Source: Bacteroidales bacterium
Lineage (GTDB): Bacteria; Bacteroidota; Bacteroidia; Bacteroidales; UBA932
DNA length: 64,000 nt
Reading direction: 5' to 3'
Assembly: GCA_017427385.1 (NCBI GenBank)
Contig: JAFRSW010000004.1
Coordinates: 93,330-157,329, forward strand
Below, piece after piece: positions 50,102 through 59,504 of this stretch (position 1 is its first letter; the number at the start of each line of letters is the position of its first letter). The notes under the pieces are model-generated. The model was not told where the DNA came from, made no database searches, and saw nothing but the letters and a program-made list of their open reading frames with translations. Made by a program: the position numbers and the translations under genes.

Positions 50102-52284
50102 AACTGTCCCGCATAACGACCCTGTTCCTGCTGCTTGTATGCAGCCTGCACCTGTCCGCCAATCCTAAACCGGGTAACGGCTGGACGGTCACGCCCATAG
50201 CCGAGGGCATCACTTATTATACCTTCTCCGGCATCGACGAAGTTTCCGGGGTGGCGCAGCAGGTGTTCGTGGTCGACCTGGACCTGTGCAATCCCAAGTA
50301 TGCGTTCAGGTTCACGTATTCCGATCCCCTGGCCATCACCTCGGACGTATTCGCCCGCAACAACGCCATTGTGGCGATGAACGCCACCTATGAGCCTACT
50401 TCCGTAGCGATCAAAGTGAACGGGACAATGTACCACAATATGGCCAAGAATACGGTCTTCGATGAGCCTGTGCCCAATTGGAAGAGCGAGGCGGCCATCT
50501 GCACCGACGGATTCCGGGATGTACGGATCTCCTTCGACGGCAAGGGCAAAAGCATCAAGGAACAGCGGGCATTCTACGCTTCCATGCCGGATCTGAACAT
50601 CTTCACCAGCTCTCCCATGCTTGTGGATGATTTCGACCCTGTCGGAGCCCGTTTTGTGGATCCCTCCCTTACTTCGGAAGACCTGAAGCAGCTGCATTAT
50701 GAGAGTCCGGCCCGCCATCAGGGCGTCCGGCACCCCCGCTCTGCCGTTGCCAAGACGCAGGACGATCATCTGATCCTTCTTGCGGTGGATGGCCGCAGGG
50801 CCGGGATAGGCGAAGGTATGACCGCAAAGGAGCTCACCCTCTTCCTGGTCAAGTGGTTTAACCCGCAGTATGCCCTGAACATGGACGGCGGCGGATCTAC
50901 TTCCATGGCCGTCCGCGGCCAGGGAGACCCTAACACCCACATAGTCAACTATCCTACCGACAACAAGCGGAAGTACGACCATGCCGGCGAGCGTTCTGTT
51001 CCTACCCACTTCATCATCGTGGAGCTTCCCCAGACACAGGAGGAGCCTTCTAAAGTGCGGGAGAACATACGCGAAGAAATACGCTCCAATCCGGCTCTTG
51101 CAAACGGTGAAGACCTTGTCTATGACCTGAAACCCAAAGCTTCCGCAAAGGCACCGAAGGGCTACGAGCCCATCTTCATCGAGCACTACGGACGCCATGG
51201 ATCCCGTTATGCATATACAGCTAAAACCTATACCCTTCCCCTTGAGATGCTTCGCGCCGGCGCCAAGTCGGGCAATCTGACCGCGTACGGCGAGAAGCTC
51301 TACAAGGAACTGGATGCCTTCTGGCAGAAGGCCCAGTATCAGGTCGGGGACCTCACGCCCCTCGGGTGGAAACAGCACTCGGAAATCGCCCGCACCATGG
51401 TGAAATCCTTCCCCGGTGCATTCGGAAAGGGCAGCAGCGTAGATGCCTGCTCTTCCGCTTCGGTGCGTTCCATCCTGAGTATGTCCGCAGCCTGCACCAG
51501 CATCGCCCGCGAGGCGCCCAAGGCTGATGTGTACGAACATCAGGGCACCCTGGACATCCAGGCCACCCGCCCAAACATGGGAAAGAATCCCTTCCGCTAC
51601 AAGGGCCCCGATACCATGTTCCCCTACCGGGAGAGCCCCGAGCAGTTCTTTACCCGCCGCTTCAAGGGCGTGAACGACGTGCTCGGCCGTCTGTTCAAGG
51701 ATCCCGTGGAGGGCCTTGGCAAGCGCAACGCCTACGAAACCTTCTTCTACCTCTATATGTTCGTTGCCGGCATGAACAGCCTGCCGGAAGAGGAACGCAT
51801 GGACGTGGGTGGAATCTTCACCTCGGAAGAGTTCGCAACTATTTGGGAAATAGATAATTACGAGCGCTACCGCGAGTACCTGCCCTATCGCACGTCCTGC
51901 TGCTCGATAGTGGACGACATGATTGCCAAGGCAGATGAGCGCCTGGTCTCCCGCAAACGCGGAGCCGACCTCCGTTTCGGCCACGACCACGTGGTGCTTT
52001 CGCTGCTGATGATAATGGATCTGGAAGGTTTCGGATTCATGCCCGCCAAGGCAGATGACCTGGCAAAGTCGTTCCAGAGTTTCCGTTCCCCCATGGCCGC
52101 AAACATACAGTTCGTGTTCTATGCACCCAAGAAGGGCAAAGCCGGAGACGTACTGGTGAAAGTGCTGCTGAACGGCGAAGAAGCCTCGCTTGGCAGCCTT
52201 AAGCCGGTCGATGGACCATATTATGAATGGACTGCTGTTAAAGATTATCTTGCAAAGCGCACATCGTTGTTCGTAACGCGGTAA
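50098..52284 (+). CDS. Fusion of phosphodiester glycosidase (NAGPA) and histidine phosphatase
   Basis: A 728-residue exported protein with a signal peptide (TTLFLLLVCSLHLSANPKP). Residues of about 25-312 are a NAGPA domain very similar to the protein at 48275 (AIVAMNATYEP, HPRSAVAKTQDDHLILLAVDGR, LFLVKWFNPQYALNMDGGGSTSMAV at about 249-272, GERSVPTHFIIVEL). After a charged linker, residues of about 355-728 form a histidine acid phosphatase of the MINPP/phytase type: EHYGRHGSRYAY with the catalytic RHGSR at 366-370, and LRFGHDHVV with the catalytic His-Asp at 629-630. One polypeptide would thus open a sugar phosphodiester and then take off the exposed phosphate. I know of no described protein with this pairing, but I could not search. 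Confidence 0.88.
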   Translation: MKLSRITTLFLLLVCSLHLSANPKPGNGWTVTPIAEGITYYTFSGIDEVSGVAQQVFVVDLDLCNPKYAFRFTYSDPLAITSDVFARNNAIVAMNATYEPTSVAIKVNGTMYHNMAKNTVFDEPVPNWKSEAAICTDGFRDVRISFDGKGKSIKEQRAFYASMPDLNIFTSSPMLVDDFDPVGARFVDPSLTSEDLKQLHYESPARHQGVRHPRSAVAKTQDDHLILLAVDGRRAGIGEGMTAKELTLFLVKWFNPQYALNMDGGGSTSMAVRGQGDPNTHIVNYPTDNKRKYDHAGERSVPTHFIIVELPQTQEEPSKVRENIREEIRSNPALANGEDLVYDLKPKASAKAPKGYEPIFIEHYGRHGSRYAYTAKTYTLPLEMLRAGAKSGNLTAYGEKLYKELDAFWQKAQYQVGDLTPLGWKQHSEIARTMVKSFPGAFGKGSSVDACSSASVRSILSMSAACTSIAREAPKADVYEHQGTLDIQATRPNMGKNPFRYKGPDTMFPYRESPEQFFTRRFKGVNDVLGRLFKDPVEGLGKRNAYETFFYLYMFVAGMNSLPEEERMDVGGIFTSEEFATIWEIDNYERYREYLPYRTSCCSIVDDMIAKADERLVSRKRGADLRFGHDHVVLSLLMIMDLEGFGFMPAKADDLAKSFQSFRSPMAANIQFVFYAPKKGKAGDVLVKVLLNGEEASLGSLKPVDGPYYEWTAVKDYLAKRTSLFVTR

Positions 52285-52328
52285 TTCCCGGATTTATTGC
52301 GTATCTTTAACAAAAATTTCGCGCAGAT

Positions 52329-54656
52329 ATGTTCAGGAAACCGTTTTTGCTATTATTGATTCCGGCGTTATGCCTTTGCACGCCAAGTAGGAATAATGAT
52401 CCGTCTCCCATTTCCGAATGGCAGGCAGAGTGGATAGGCGCGCCATGGGAGGGGGATGATTTCGTCCCCGAGGCGGAACATCCTACCCCGGAATTCGCAA
52501 AAACCATCAGCCTGGATTCCAGGCCGGAGAGTGCCACAATGTACATCTGCGGCCTCGGAATGTTCGAGGCTGCCATCAATGGCAATCGCGTCGGGGAAGA
52601 CTACTACGTGCCAAACAACACCATGTACGGCCATCGCCAGCCCGGCTATGTGTACAACATAAAGGTCTTCGACGAGCACTTCAAGAACTTCCGGGTGATG
52701 TATCTGGCCTACGACGTCACCGACCTCCTCAAGAAAGGCGAAAACACCATAGGGGTAACCCTGGGCAACGGCTGGTATGCCGGCTGGCGCAAGGGGAACG
52801 TCTCTCCATTCGGCACCCCGAGACTGCTCTGCCAGATAGAGCTAAAGATGAAGGATGGCAGCACGCAGACCATCTGCACCGATCCAACCTGGCAGGTTTG
52901 CAAGAGCCCCATCCTCTATAATAACATCTATAGCGGAGAAGCCTATGATGCCCGCCTGGAGGCCACCAAGGAGTGGCAACCGGCCATCGTCCGCAAGGCC
53001 CCGGAGGGCGCACTCGAGCTGCAGCAAGGCCTTGCAGACCGAATCATGGAGGTTCTTGAGCCTAAGAGCATCACCAGGCAGGAAGACGGCTCCTACGAAG
53101 TGGACTTCGGCGACTACATCACCGGCCGCGTGCATCTCTATGGCATCAAGGCTCCCGAGGGCACTGAGATCGAACTCCTGCACCCTATCGATCCGGAAGA
53201 CTCCGGCAATAACTGGGTTAAACGCTCCTGGAATGGGGATTACAAATACATCTGCAAGGGCTCCGGAAGCGAAAGCTACGCCCCTTCCTTCAACTGGTAC
53301 AGCTTCCGCAAGGTGGTGGTGAAGGGATGGCCGGGCGAACTCAAGGCGAAGAACCTGCGCGCGGAGGCTATCTATACCGACATCCGCACCACCGGTCGCT
53401 TCGAGTGCTCCAACCCCCTGATTAACAGGGTGAACCACCTCTTCTGGCGCACCCAGACGGATAACATGCATATGGGAGTGGCCTCCGACTGCCCCCACCG
53501 CGAGAAGGGCGCCTACACCGGCGACGGCCAGGTGGCCTGTGTGGCTGTGATGGAGAACTTCGACGCCGACAAATTCTACCGCAAGTGGCTCCGGGACATG
53601 GCCGACTGCCAGGATACCCTGAGCGGATATGTGCCCAACACCGCCCCCTTCCATCCTGGATGCGGCGGCGGAGTGGCCTGGGGCGCAGCCATCAATATCA
53701 TCCCCTGGGAACATTACCGCCATTATGCAGATAAGTCGGTGCTGGAGGAGCACTACGATGCCATGCAGAAGCAGTTCGCCTTCATGGAGAGCTGGCGTAC
53801 GGAAGAAGGCATCATGAACATGCAGATGCCCCGCGGTGCGGAGAAACCCCAGTACTGGATGAACCTGGGCGACTGGTGCCCGGCCTACAATCTTCCGGAG
53901 GACCGCCTGGTTCACACCTACTTCCTCTGGAAGTGCGCCCGCTTCATGGCCTGTGCCGCATCCGTGCTCGGCAAGACGGATGATGCCGCCCGTTACGATG
54001 CGCTGGCGCAGGATGTCTGGACCGCCTTCCACAAAGTGTTCTTCAATCCCGAAACCGCCTCCTATGGCGACAACAACGGCTCCAACGTATTTGCCCTCCA
54101 TATGGGCGTGCCGGAAGAAAACCGGGAGGCAGTCGTGGAGACACTTCGTAAAGAGATAGAGGCCAACGGCGGCCACATCAACACCGGCATTTTCGGCACC
54201 CAGATATTCTTCGACGTGCTCTGCGACAACGGCCTGTCCGAACTCGCATACCAGGTGCTTACGCAGAAGGAATGCCCCGGCTACGGCTGGTGGGTGGAGC
54301 AGGGCGCCGACACCATGTGGGAATACTGGGACGGCAAGAAATCCCGCAATCATCCCATGTTCGGAGGGGGCCTCACATGGCTCTACACCCGCGTGGCGGG
54401 CCTGCGCATCGACGACAGCGAACCCGGCTACAAGCACATGATTGTGCGCCCCACCCCCATGGGAGACCTCAGCTGGGCATCCTACGAGACCGAAACCCCT
54501 CAGGGCAGGGCGGCCGTCCGCTGGGACATCCGCGGAGGCAGGTTCATCCTCAAAGTCACCGTGTCAGAAGGTTCGCACGCTACGGTCTACCTCCCCGGCT
54601 CCAACGAGGGTATAGAGGCTGGCCCGGGCAAACACCGCTTTACTGAAAAATTCTAA
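52329..54656 (+). CDS. GH78 alpha-L-rhamnosidase
   Basis: A protein of 775 residues with a lipoprotein-type signal (Cys at 17, LCLC). It follows the bacterial rhamnosidase plan: N-terminal beta domains (ATMYICGLGMFEAAINGNRVGEDYY, NTIGVTLGNGWYAG), Bac_rhamnosidase linker (TGRFECSNPLINRVNHLFWRTQTDNM), then the (alpha/alpha)6 barrel with DCPHREKGAYTGDGQVA, NLGDWCPAYNLPEDRLV and WEYWDGKKSRNHPMFGG, and the C-terminal beta domain (HMIVRPTPMGDLSWASYETETPQG). It would release terminal alpha-L-rhamnose. It lies 44 bases after the fusion gene and 3 before the GH20 fusion. Confidence 0.95.
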   Translation: MFRKPFLLLLIPALCLCTPSRNNDPSPISEWQAEWIGAPWEGDDFVPEAEHPTPEFAKTISLDSRPESATMYICGLGMFEAAINGNRVGEDYYVPNNTMYGHRQPGYVYNIKVFDEHFKNFRVMYLAYDVTDLLKKGENTIGVTLGNGWYAGWRKGNVSPFGTPRLLCQIELKMKDGSTQTICTDPTWQVCKSPILYNNIYSGEAYDARLEATKEWQPAIVRKAPEGALELQQGLADRIMEVLEPKSITRQEDGSYEVDFGDYITGRVHLYGIKAPEGTEIELLHPIDPEDSGNNWVKRSWNGDYKYICKGSGSESYAPSFNWYSFRKVVVKGWPGELKAKNLRAEAIYTDIRTTGRFECSNPLINRVNHLFWRTQTDNMHMGVASDCPHREKGAYTGDGQVACVAVMENFDADKFYRKWLRDMADCQDTLSGYVPNTAPFHPGCGGGVAWGAAINIIPWEHYRHYADKSVLEEHYDAMQKQFAFMESWRTEEGIMNMQMPRGAEKPQYWMNLGDWCPAYNLPEDRLVHTYFLWKCARFMACAASVLGKTDDAARYDALAQDVWTAFHKVFFNPETASYGDNNGSNVFALHMGVPEENREAVVETLRKEIEANGGHINTGIFGTQIFFDVLCDNGLSELAYQVLTQKECPGYGWWVEQGADTMWEYWDGKKSRNHPMFGGGLTWLYTRVAGLRIDDSEPGYKHMIVRPTPMGDLSWASYETETPQGRAAVRWDIRGGRFILKVTVSEGSHATVYLPGSNEGIEAGPGKHRFTEKF

Positions 54657-54659
54657 ACT

Positions 54660-57284
54660 ATGACCATACTGTTCTCTCTGCTTCTGCTGATTACCACCGT
54701 CACTGGTGGCAGCACTCCCGATTGCATAATCCCTAAAGTGGCGTCCTACACCACCGCCACAGGGAAAAGCGCCGGAAGCATAACGCTAGATAAAGAAAAG
54801 GATTTTGCCCTTTCCGACGCCGACCTGGCGGCCATCAAGTTCAAGATCGGCCCCAAGGAACTGAAGGGCAAACCCGATGGCGCCTACACGCTCATCATCA
54901 ACAAAAAGGGGATAAGCGTATCCGCCGCCGGCGAGGCCGGAAAGTTCTATGCCCTGCAGTCTCTCATCCAGATGCGAAACGCCGATCCGGAGGGCCGCGT
55001 GGCCTTCTGCCGCATCGACGACGCACCGCGCTTCCGCCACCGCGGGCTGATGTTTGATCTGGTGCGCCACTTCCAGAGTAAGGACTTTATCCTCAAGCAG
55101 ATAGATGCCATGGCCCTGGTAAAGATGAGCCGCCTGCAGCTGCATCTTACCGACAACGAGGCCTGGCGCGTCAAGCTGGACTGCGCCCCGGAAATGGCCT
55201 CCGTCGCTGCCTTCGGCGATGCCTGGTTCTTCCACAATTTCTTGTCCGGAAAGGCCCAGAAATACGGCAGCGAACCTGCCGGATATGTGCATGGCACCGT
55301 CTATGACGACGGACATGTCTACGGCGGCTATCTCACCAAGGATGACCTTCGGGAAATCGTCGCGTATGCGGCGGAACGCCAGATAGAGGTTATCCCCGAA
55401 ATCGAGCTTCCCGGCCACAACAGGGTGCTGCTGAGCGTGCATCCGGAATACTACTGCGACGGCAAACACCCGGCCAACAACGTTATCTGCGCTGGACGCG
55501 AGGATGTCTTCGCTTTCTTCGAGAAGGTGCTGGAAGAGGTGATGGAAATCTTCCCTTCGAAGTATATCCACATAGGTGGAGACGAGGCCTCCAAAGCCAA
55601 CTGGGTGCTCTGCAGCCGCTGCAAACAGAGGATGGCCGCTGAGGGCCTGAAGGATGAATTCGAGCTGCAGAGCTACATCATCCGCCGCGCTGAGAAGTTC
55701 ATCAACGCACATGGCAAGCGCCTGATAGGCTGGGACGAGATACTGGAAGGCGGCCTTTCCGAGAATGCCACCGTCATGAGCTGGCGCGGGGTCGCCGGAG
55801 GCATCAAGGCCAACAGCATGGGGCACGACGTCATCATGACCCCCAATACCTATTATTATCTGGATTATGGCCAGGACGCCCCCTACAAGGAGCCCATGGC
55901 GTTCAGGCCCTATCTTGCCATAGAATCCGTCTACAACTACGACCCGGAAGAGGGAATCAGCTCGCTGGAGCATCTGCTGGGCGTGCAGGGCAACCTCTGG
56001 GGAGAATGCGTGCTCGAGCCCTGGCACTTCGAATACATGCTCTATCCCCGCGCTTTCGCGGTTGCCGAAACCGGATGGAGCCCTGCCGGCAGCAAGGATT
56101 ACGCATCCTTCCGCGAACGCGCGATCGCGCTGGGTAAGTGGCTGAAAGACAGGGACTACACCCTATTCAACCTTGAGACCGAGGTCGGCGACCGTCCTGA
56201 GGCCGCCGTGGAAATTCCCCGCATTACCCAGAAAGCCAAGGCCGGCATCAGCATAGACAACGGCGCTTCCCGGGATGCATCCATCCTTGTGGACGGTCGC
56301 CTTGGCGGATGGAACGTGGCCGACAGGAAGGTATGGAACGAGGTGCGCGGCAAGAGCGTTACGATTGATATAGACCTGGGAGAAAAGTACAACATTAGCT
56401 ACCTGGGCGCCGAGTTCGCAGACTATAACCTGCGCCGCATCCGCATGCCGGAAGACGTGCAGTTTTCGGTTTCTTCCGATGGTAAGAACTATACTCCGGT
56501 GAGCGTTCCGCAGCCCAGGCTGCATCCGGAGCGCACTCATTTCCAGATAATTACTGTTGGCGGAACCGTCGAATTGAAAGCTGTGAAATACGTGCGGCTG
56601 ACCTACAATACCGGCAAGAGAAAGGTTACCGTGGACATCAGCGAGGTGATTATCAACGGCCGGCCCCGTAACGAAAACCGGGAGAAGGACTGGGCGAATT
56701 TCTCCCGTTATTCCGAAGACAACAAGAAAGTGAAAAACAGGCCGGTAGCCGTTCTGTTCGGCGATTCCATCACTCAGAACTGGGCCAAATTCGATAACCA
56801 GTGGCTGCGGGACCATGGATTCATAGGCCGAGGCATCAGCGGGCAGACTACCAGCGAGATGCTGGTGCGCTTCCGCTCCGATGTAATTGAGTTGCAGCCC
56901 GAATATGTGGCAATCCTGGCGGGCATCAACGACATCGCCCACAACAACGGCATCATCAAGGTGGAGAATATCTTCAAGAACCTGGTGTCGATGGTGGAAC
57001 TTGCAAAGCTTCACGGCATCAAACCCATTATGTGCACCCTTGTGCCCGCTAAAGAGATAGGCTGGTACAAGCAGGTGGGCGATCCCCGTCCGGCAATTGA
57101 CAGCCTGAACACCCTCATCCGCAGCTATGCCCTGGCCAACGGCATCCCTCTGGCAGATTATCATACCGCCCTTAAGACTGAAGATGGTGCTCTCAGGCCG
57201 GAATACGCCGGCGATGCCGTGCATCCCAATGTCGCCGGCACTAAGGTGATGGAAGAAGTGTTACTGAAATTGATGGATAATTAA
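54660..57284 (+). CDS. GH20 beta-N-acetylhexosaminidase with discoidin-like and SGNH esterase domains
   Basis: An 874-residue secreted three-part protein. Residues of about 20-120 are the GH20b domain, and about 125-500 the GH20 barrel with FRHRGLMFDLVRHFQ, HLTDNEAWRVKLD, HIGGDEASKANW (Asp-Glu pair about 307-308) and IGWDEILEGGLSENATVMSWRG. About 520-670 look like a discoidin/F5-8 type carbohydrate-binding module (DGRLGGWNVADRKVW, VTIDIDLGEKYNISYLGAEF). The rest is an SGNH esterase (AVLFGDSITQNW, Ser about 702; LAGINDIAHN; GDAVHPNVAG). It would take beta-HexNAc and acyl groups from the same glycan. The GH20 and SGNH catalytic residues are all present. Confidence 0.92.
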   Translation: MTILFSLLLLITTVTGGSTPDCIIPKVASYTTATGKSAGSITLDKEKDFALSDADLAAIKFKIGPKELKGKPDGAYTLIINKKGISVSAAGEAGKFYALQSLIQMRNADPEGRVAFCRIDDAPRFRHRGLMFDLVRHFQSKDFILKQIDAMALVKMSRLQLHLTDNEAWRVKLDCAPEMASVAAFGDAWFFHNFLSGKAQKYGSEPAGYVHGTVYDDGHVYGGYLTKDDLREIVAYAAERQIEVIPEIELPGHNRVLLSVHPEYYCDGKHPANNVICAGREDVFAFFEKVLEEVMEIFPSKYIHIGGDEASKANWVLCSRCKQRMAAEGLKDEFELQSYIIRRAEKFINAHGKRLIGWDEILEGGLSENATVMSWRGVAGGIKANSMGHDVIMTPNTYYYLDYGQDAPYKEPMAFRPYLAIESVYNYDPEEGISSLEHLLGVQGNLWGECVLEPWHFEYMLYPRAFAVAETGWSPAGSKDYASFRERAIALGKWLKDRDYTLFNLETEVGDRPEAAVEIPRITQKAKAGISIDNGASRDASILVDGRLGGWNVADRKVWNEVRGKSVTIDIDLGEKYNISYLGAEFADYNLRRIRMPEDVQFSVSSDGKNYTPVSVPQPRLHPERTHFQIITVGGTVELKAVKYVRLTYNTGKRKVTVDISEVIINGRPRNENREKDWANFSRYSEDNKKVKNRPVAVLFGDSITQNWAKFDNQWLRDHGFIGRGISGQTTSEMLVRFRSDVIELQPEYVAILAGINDIAHNNGIIKVENIFKNLVSMVELAKLHGIKPIMCTLVPAKEIGWYKQVGDPRPAIDSLNTLIRSYALANGIPLADYHTALKTEDGALRPEYAGDAVHPNVAGTKVMEEVLLKLMDN

Positions 57285-57313
57285 TATATTTGCATACTAT
57301 ACATTAACCAATT

Positions 57314-58707
57314 ATGAGTTTTTTTGATTTCTTCAAAGCCAGTGGTCCTGCGGCGGTGAAAGTGCCGGAAGAAAAGGTCGATAAGACCTACAAGCGCCTG
57401 CGCTTCCAGGCTTTCATGGCCGGCACCTTCGGCTATGCCCTTTATTATGTATGCCGCCTCTCGATGGGCGTGATGAAGCAGCCGCTCATTGATGCGGGCC
57501 TGCTCAACGCCACCCAGCTGGGTATCATCGGCGCGTGCCTCTACTGGGCGTATGCCATCGGTAAACTGATAAACGGCTTCCTGGCCGACAGTTCCAACAT
57601 CAAGCGTTTCATGGCCGCCGGCCTCGTGGTGTCCGTTCTCATGAACTTCACCATGGGCATCCTCGGCGTTACCGCCCTCAAGGGAGGCATCGCCAACTCG
57701 GCCCTGTTCGTGCTGTTCGCCTGCTGCTGGGCCGTGAACGGATGGAGCCAGAGCATGGGAGCCCCGCCTGCAATCATCGCGCTCTCGCGCTGGTATCCGC
57801 TCCGCATACGAGGCACATACTACGGCTTCTTCAGCTCATCCCATAATATAGGAGAAGGCCTGTCATTCGTGTTCGTGGGTATGCTGGTGGCCACCTCGGA
57901 TGGAAGTGGGGCTTTTTTGGCGCAGCCCTCGCAGGCGTGCTGGGCATCCTCATCATCATCTTCTTCCTGCACGATTCCACCGAGGCAAAAGGACTTCCTC
58001 CTGTGGAGGTACTGGCCGGTGAGGCGGAGCAGAAGGATGATATGACGCCCGAGCAGAAGCGTGCTCAGACCAAGCGCATGCAGGCCGCCGTGGTCAAGAA
58101 CCCCGGCGTGTGGATCCTTGCAATCGCGAGCGCCTTCATGTACATGAGCCGCTACGCCATCAACGAGTGGGGCACCATCTTCCTGCAGGAGGCCAAGGGC
58201 TACGACCTGGCCGGCGCTGCCACCATCATCGGCATCAATCCTATCTTCGGCATCATAGGTACGGTGGTTTCCGGATGGCTGTCCGATGCCGTGTTCAAGG
58301 GCGACCGTAAGTATCCTGCATTCGTGGCCGGTATAATCGAGGCTATCGCGCTGGCGCTGTTCCTGTTCGGAGGTGCTTCCAAGTGGATCAACGTGCTGGC
58401 GATGGTGCTGTTCGGCGTAGCCATCGGCGTACTGATCAGCTTCCTCGGAGGCCTCATGGCGGTGGATCTCGTTCCCCGTCAGGCAACCGGTGCCGCCCTT
58501 GGTATCGTGGGTATGGCATCCTACGCCGCAGCTGGTCTGCAGAACGTGATCACCGGTCTGCTGCTGGACGGACACATCGTGGAAGGCGCAAACGGAGTCA
58601 TGGTTCACGACTATACCTATGTGAGCTGGTTCTGGCTCGGAGCCGCCATTATTTCCTTCATGCTGCCGGTACTCAACTGGCGCCGTAAACAACAGGTAAT
58701 AGAATGA
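57314..58707 (+). pseudogene. Organophosphate:phosphate antiporter (GlpT/UhpT type), broken by a 1-base deletion
   Basis: Two overlapping frames together spell one MFS transporter of about 464 residues. The first half (57314 to about 57897) has FGYALYYVCRLSMGVMKQPLID, AYAIGKLINGFLAD, NGWSQSMGAPPAIIALSRWY and GTYYGFFSSSHNIGEG, characteristic of the OPA family that imports glycerol-3-phosphate or hexose phosphates in exchange for phosphate. At about 57897 the frame is lost. In the frame that starts at 57898 the expected GWKWGFFGAALAGVLGILIIIFFLHD follows and runs to the stop at 58707. One base missing between 57896 and 57899 explains this. It could be an assembly error, a recent inactivation, or strain variation; there is no slippery heptamer to suggest programmed shifting. 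Confidence 0.87.
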
Positions 58708-59378
58708 AAAAGTATATAGTATATGCCCTATGCGCCGCTGTGGTCCTGCTGATCGCAGCCGCCTGCGGTAACAAGAAAAAAGCTGAGGCAGCTGCCGAAG
58801 AGCAGGCTGCCGCTGAAGCGGAACAAGTTAAACAAGACTCTATCAAAGTGGAAAAGAAACTGTCCGACCTGGCCGAAGAGCCCGTCTTCGACATTGTGAC
58901 CAACTACGGCACGATCAAGATCAAATTGTATAAAGATACGCCTTTGCATAAAGCCAATTTCGCAAAGCTGGCGCTTTCCGGCTTCTACGACGGATTGCTG
59001 TTCCACCGCGTGATCAACGGCTTTATGATCCAGGGTGGAGACCCTTTGACGAAGGATCCGGCGAACGCCGCCAAGTTCGGAACGGGAGGCCCCGGTTATA
59101 CGATTCCTGCGGAGATTCTGCCTGAGCATCACCATAGGAAGGGTGCTCTTGCAGCTGCCCGCCGCGGAGATGCGGCCAATCCCATGAAGGAATCCTCCGG
59201 CTCACAGTTCTATATCGTGCAGAACGAGCAGACCTGCGCGCAGCTGGATGGTGCCTACACGGTGTTCGGTGAAACCATTGAGGGATTGGATGTTATCGAT
59301 AAGATCGCGGCCGTGGAAACCGATCCCCGCGACCGTCCTCTCGCCCAGGTTAAGATTGTTAAGATTAAAGCCGAATAA
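58704..59378 (+). CDS. Cyclophilin-type peptidyl-prolyl isomerase lipoprotein
   Basis: A 224-residue lipoprotein (Cys at 21, IAAAC) with an Ala/Glu/Lys-rich linker and a cyclophilin domain from about 64: FDIVTNYGTIKIKLYKDTPLHKANF, FHRVINGFMIQGGDP, GTGGPGYTIPAEI, GSQFYIVQNEQT and YTVFGETIEGLDVIDKIA. It speeds proline isomerisation in proteins of the cell envelope. Its start overlaps the transporter stop by 4 bases, so it is at the end of the PUL transcript. Confidence 0.95.
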   Translation: MKKYIVYALCAAVVLLIAAACGNKKKAEAAAEEQAAAEAEQVKQDSIKVEKKLSDLAEEPVFDIVTNYGTIKIKLYKDTPLHKANFAKLALSGFYDGLLFHRVINGFMIQGGDPLTKDPANAAKFGTGGPGYTIPAEILPEHHHRKGALAAARRGDAANPMKESSGSQFYIVQNEQTCAQLDGAYTVFGETIEGLDVIDKIAAVETDPRDRPLAQVKIVKIKAE

Positions 59379-59469
59379 TTTTTTCGTGCCCGCACACATT
59401 TGGCACGATATTGGCAATTGAATTTAACCGAATAGTTTTTTCATAGGTTAAATTTTAGGTTAGAATTGC

Positions 59470-59501
59470 GAACGCCCCCCGATTCACATCGGAGGGCGTT
59501 C
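59470..59501. terminator. Hairpin terminator between convergent genes
   Basis: GAACGCCC...CGAT and ATCGGAGGGCGTTC pair around a short loop (TCAC). It lies between the convergent cyclophilin and coiled-coil genes and may serve both strands. Confidence 0.75.
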
Positions 59502-59504
59502 TAG

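Noticed and set aside
50047-51990. Long minus-strand open frame of 647 codons
   Set aside because: It is antisense to the NAGPA-phosphatase gene and shows no recognisable family; such frames arise from the GC-rich codon pattern.
57890-57910. Programmed -1 frameshift in the OPA antiporter
   Set aside because: There is no slippery heptamer at the junction; a one-base loss is the simpler reading.
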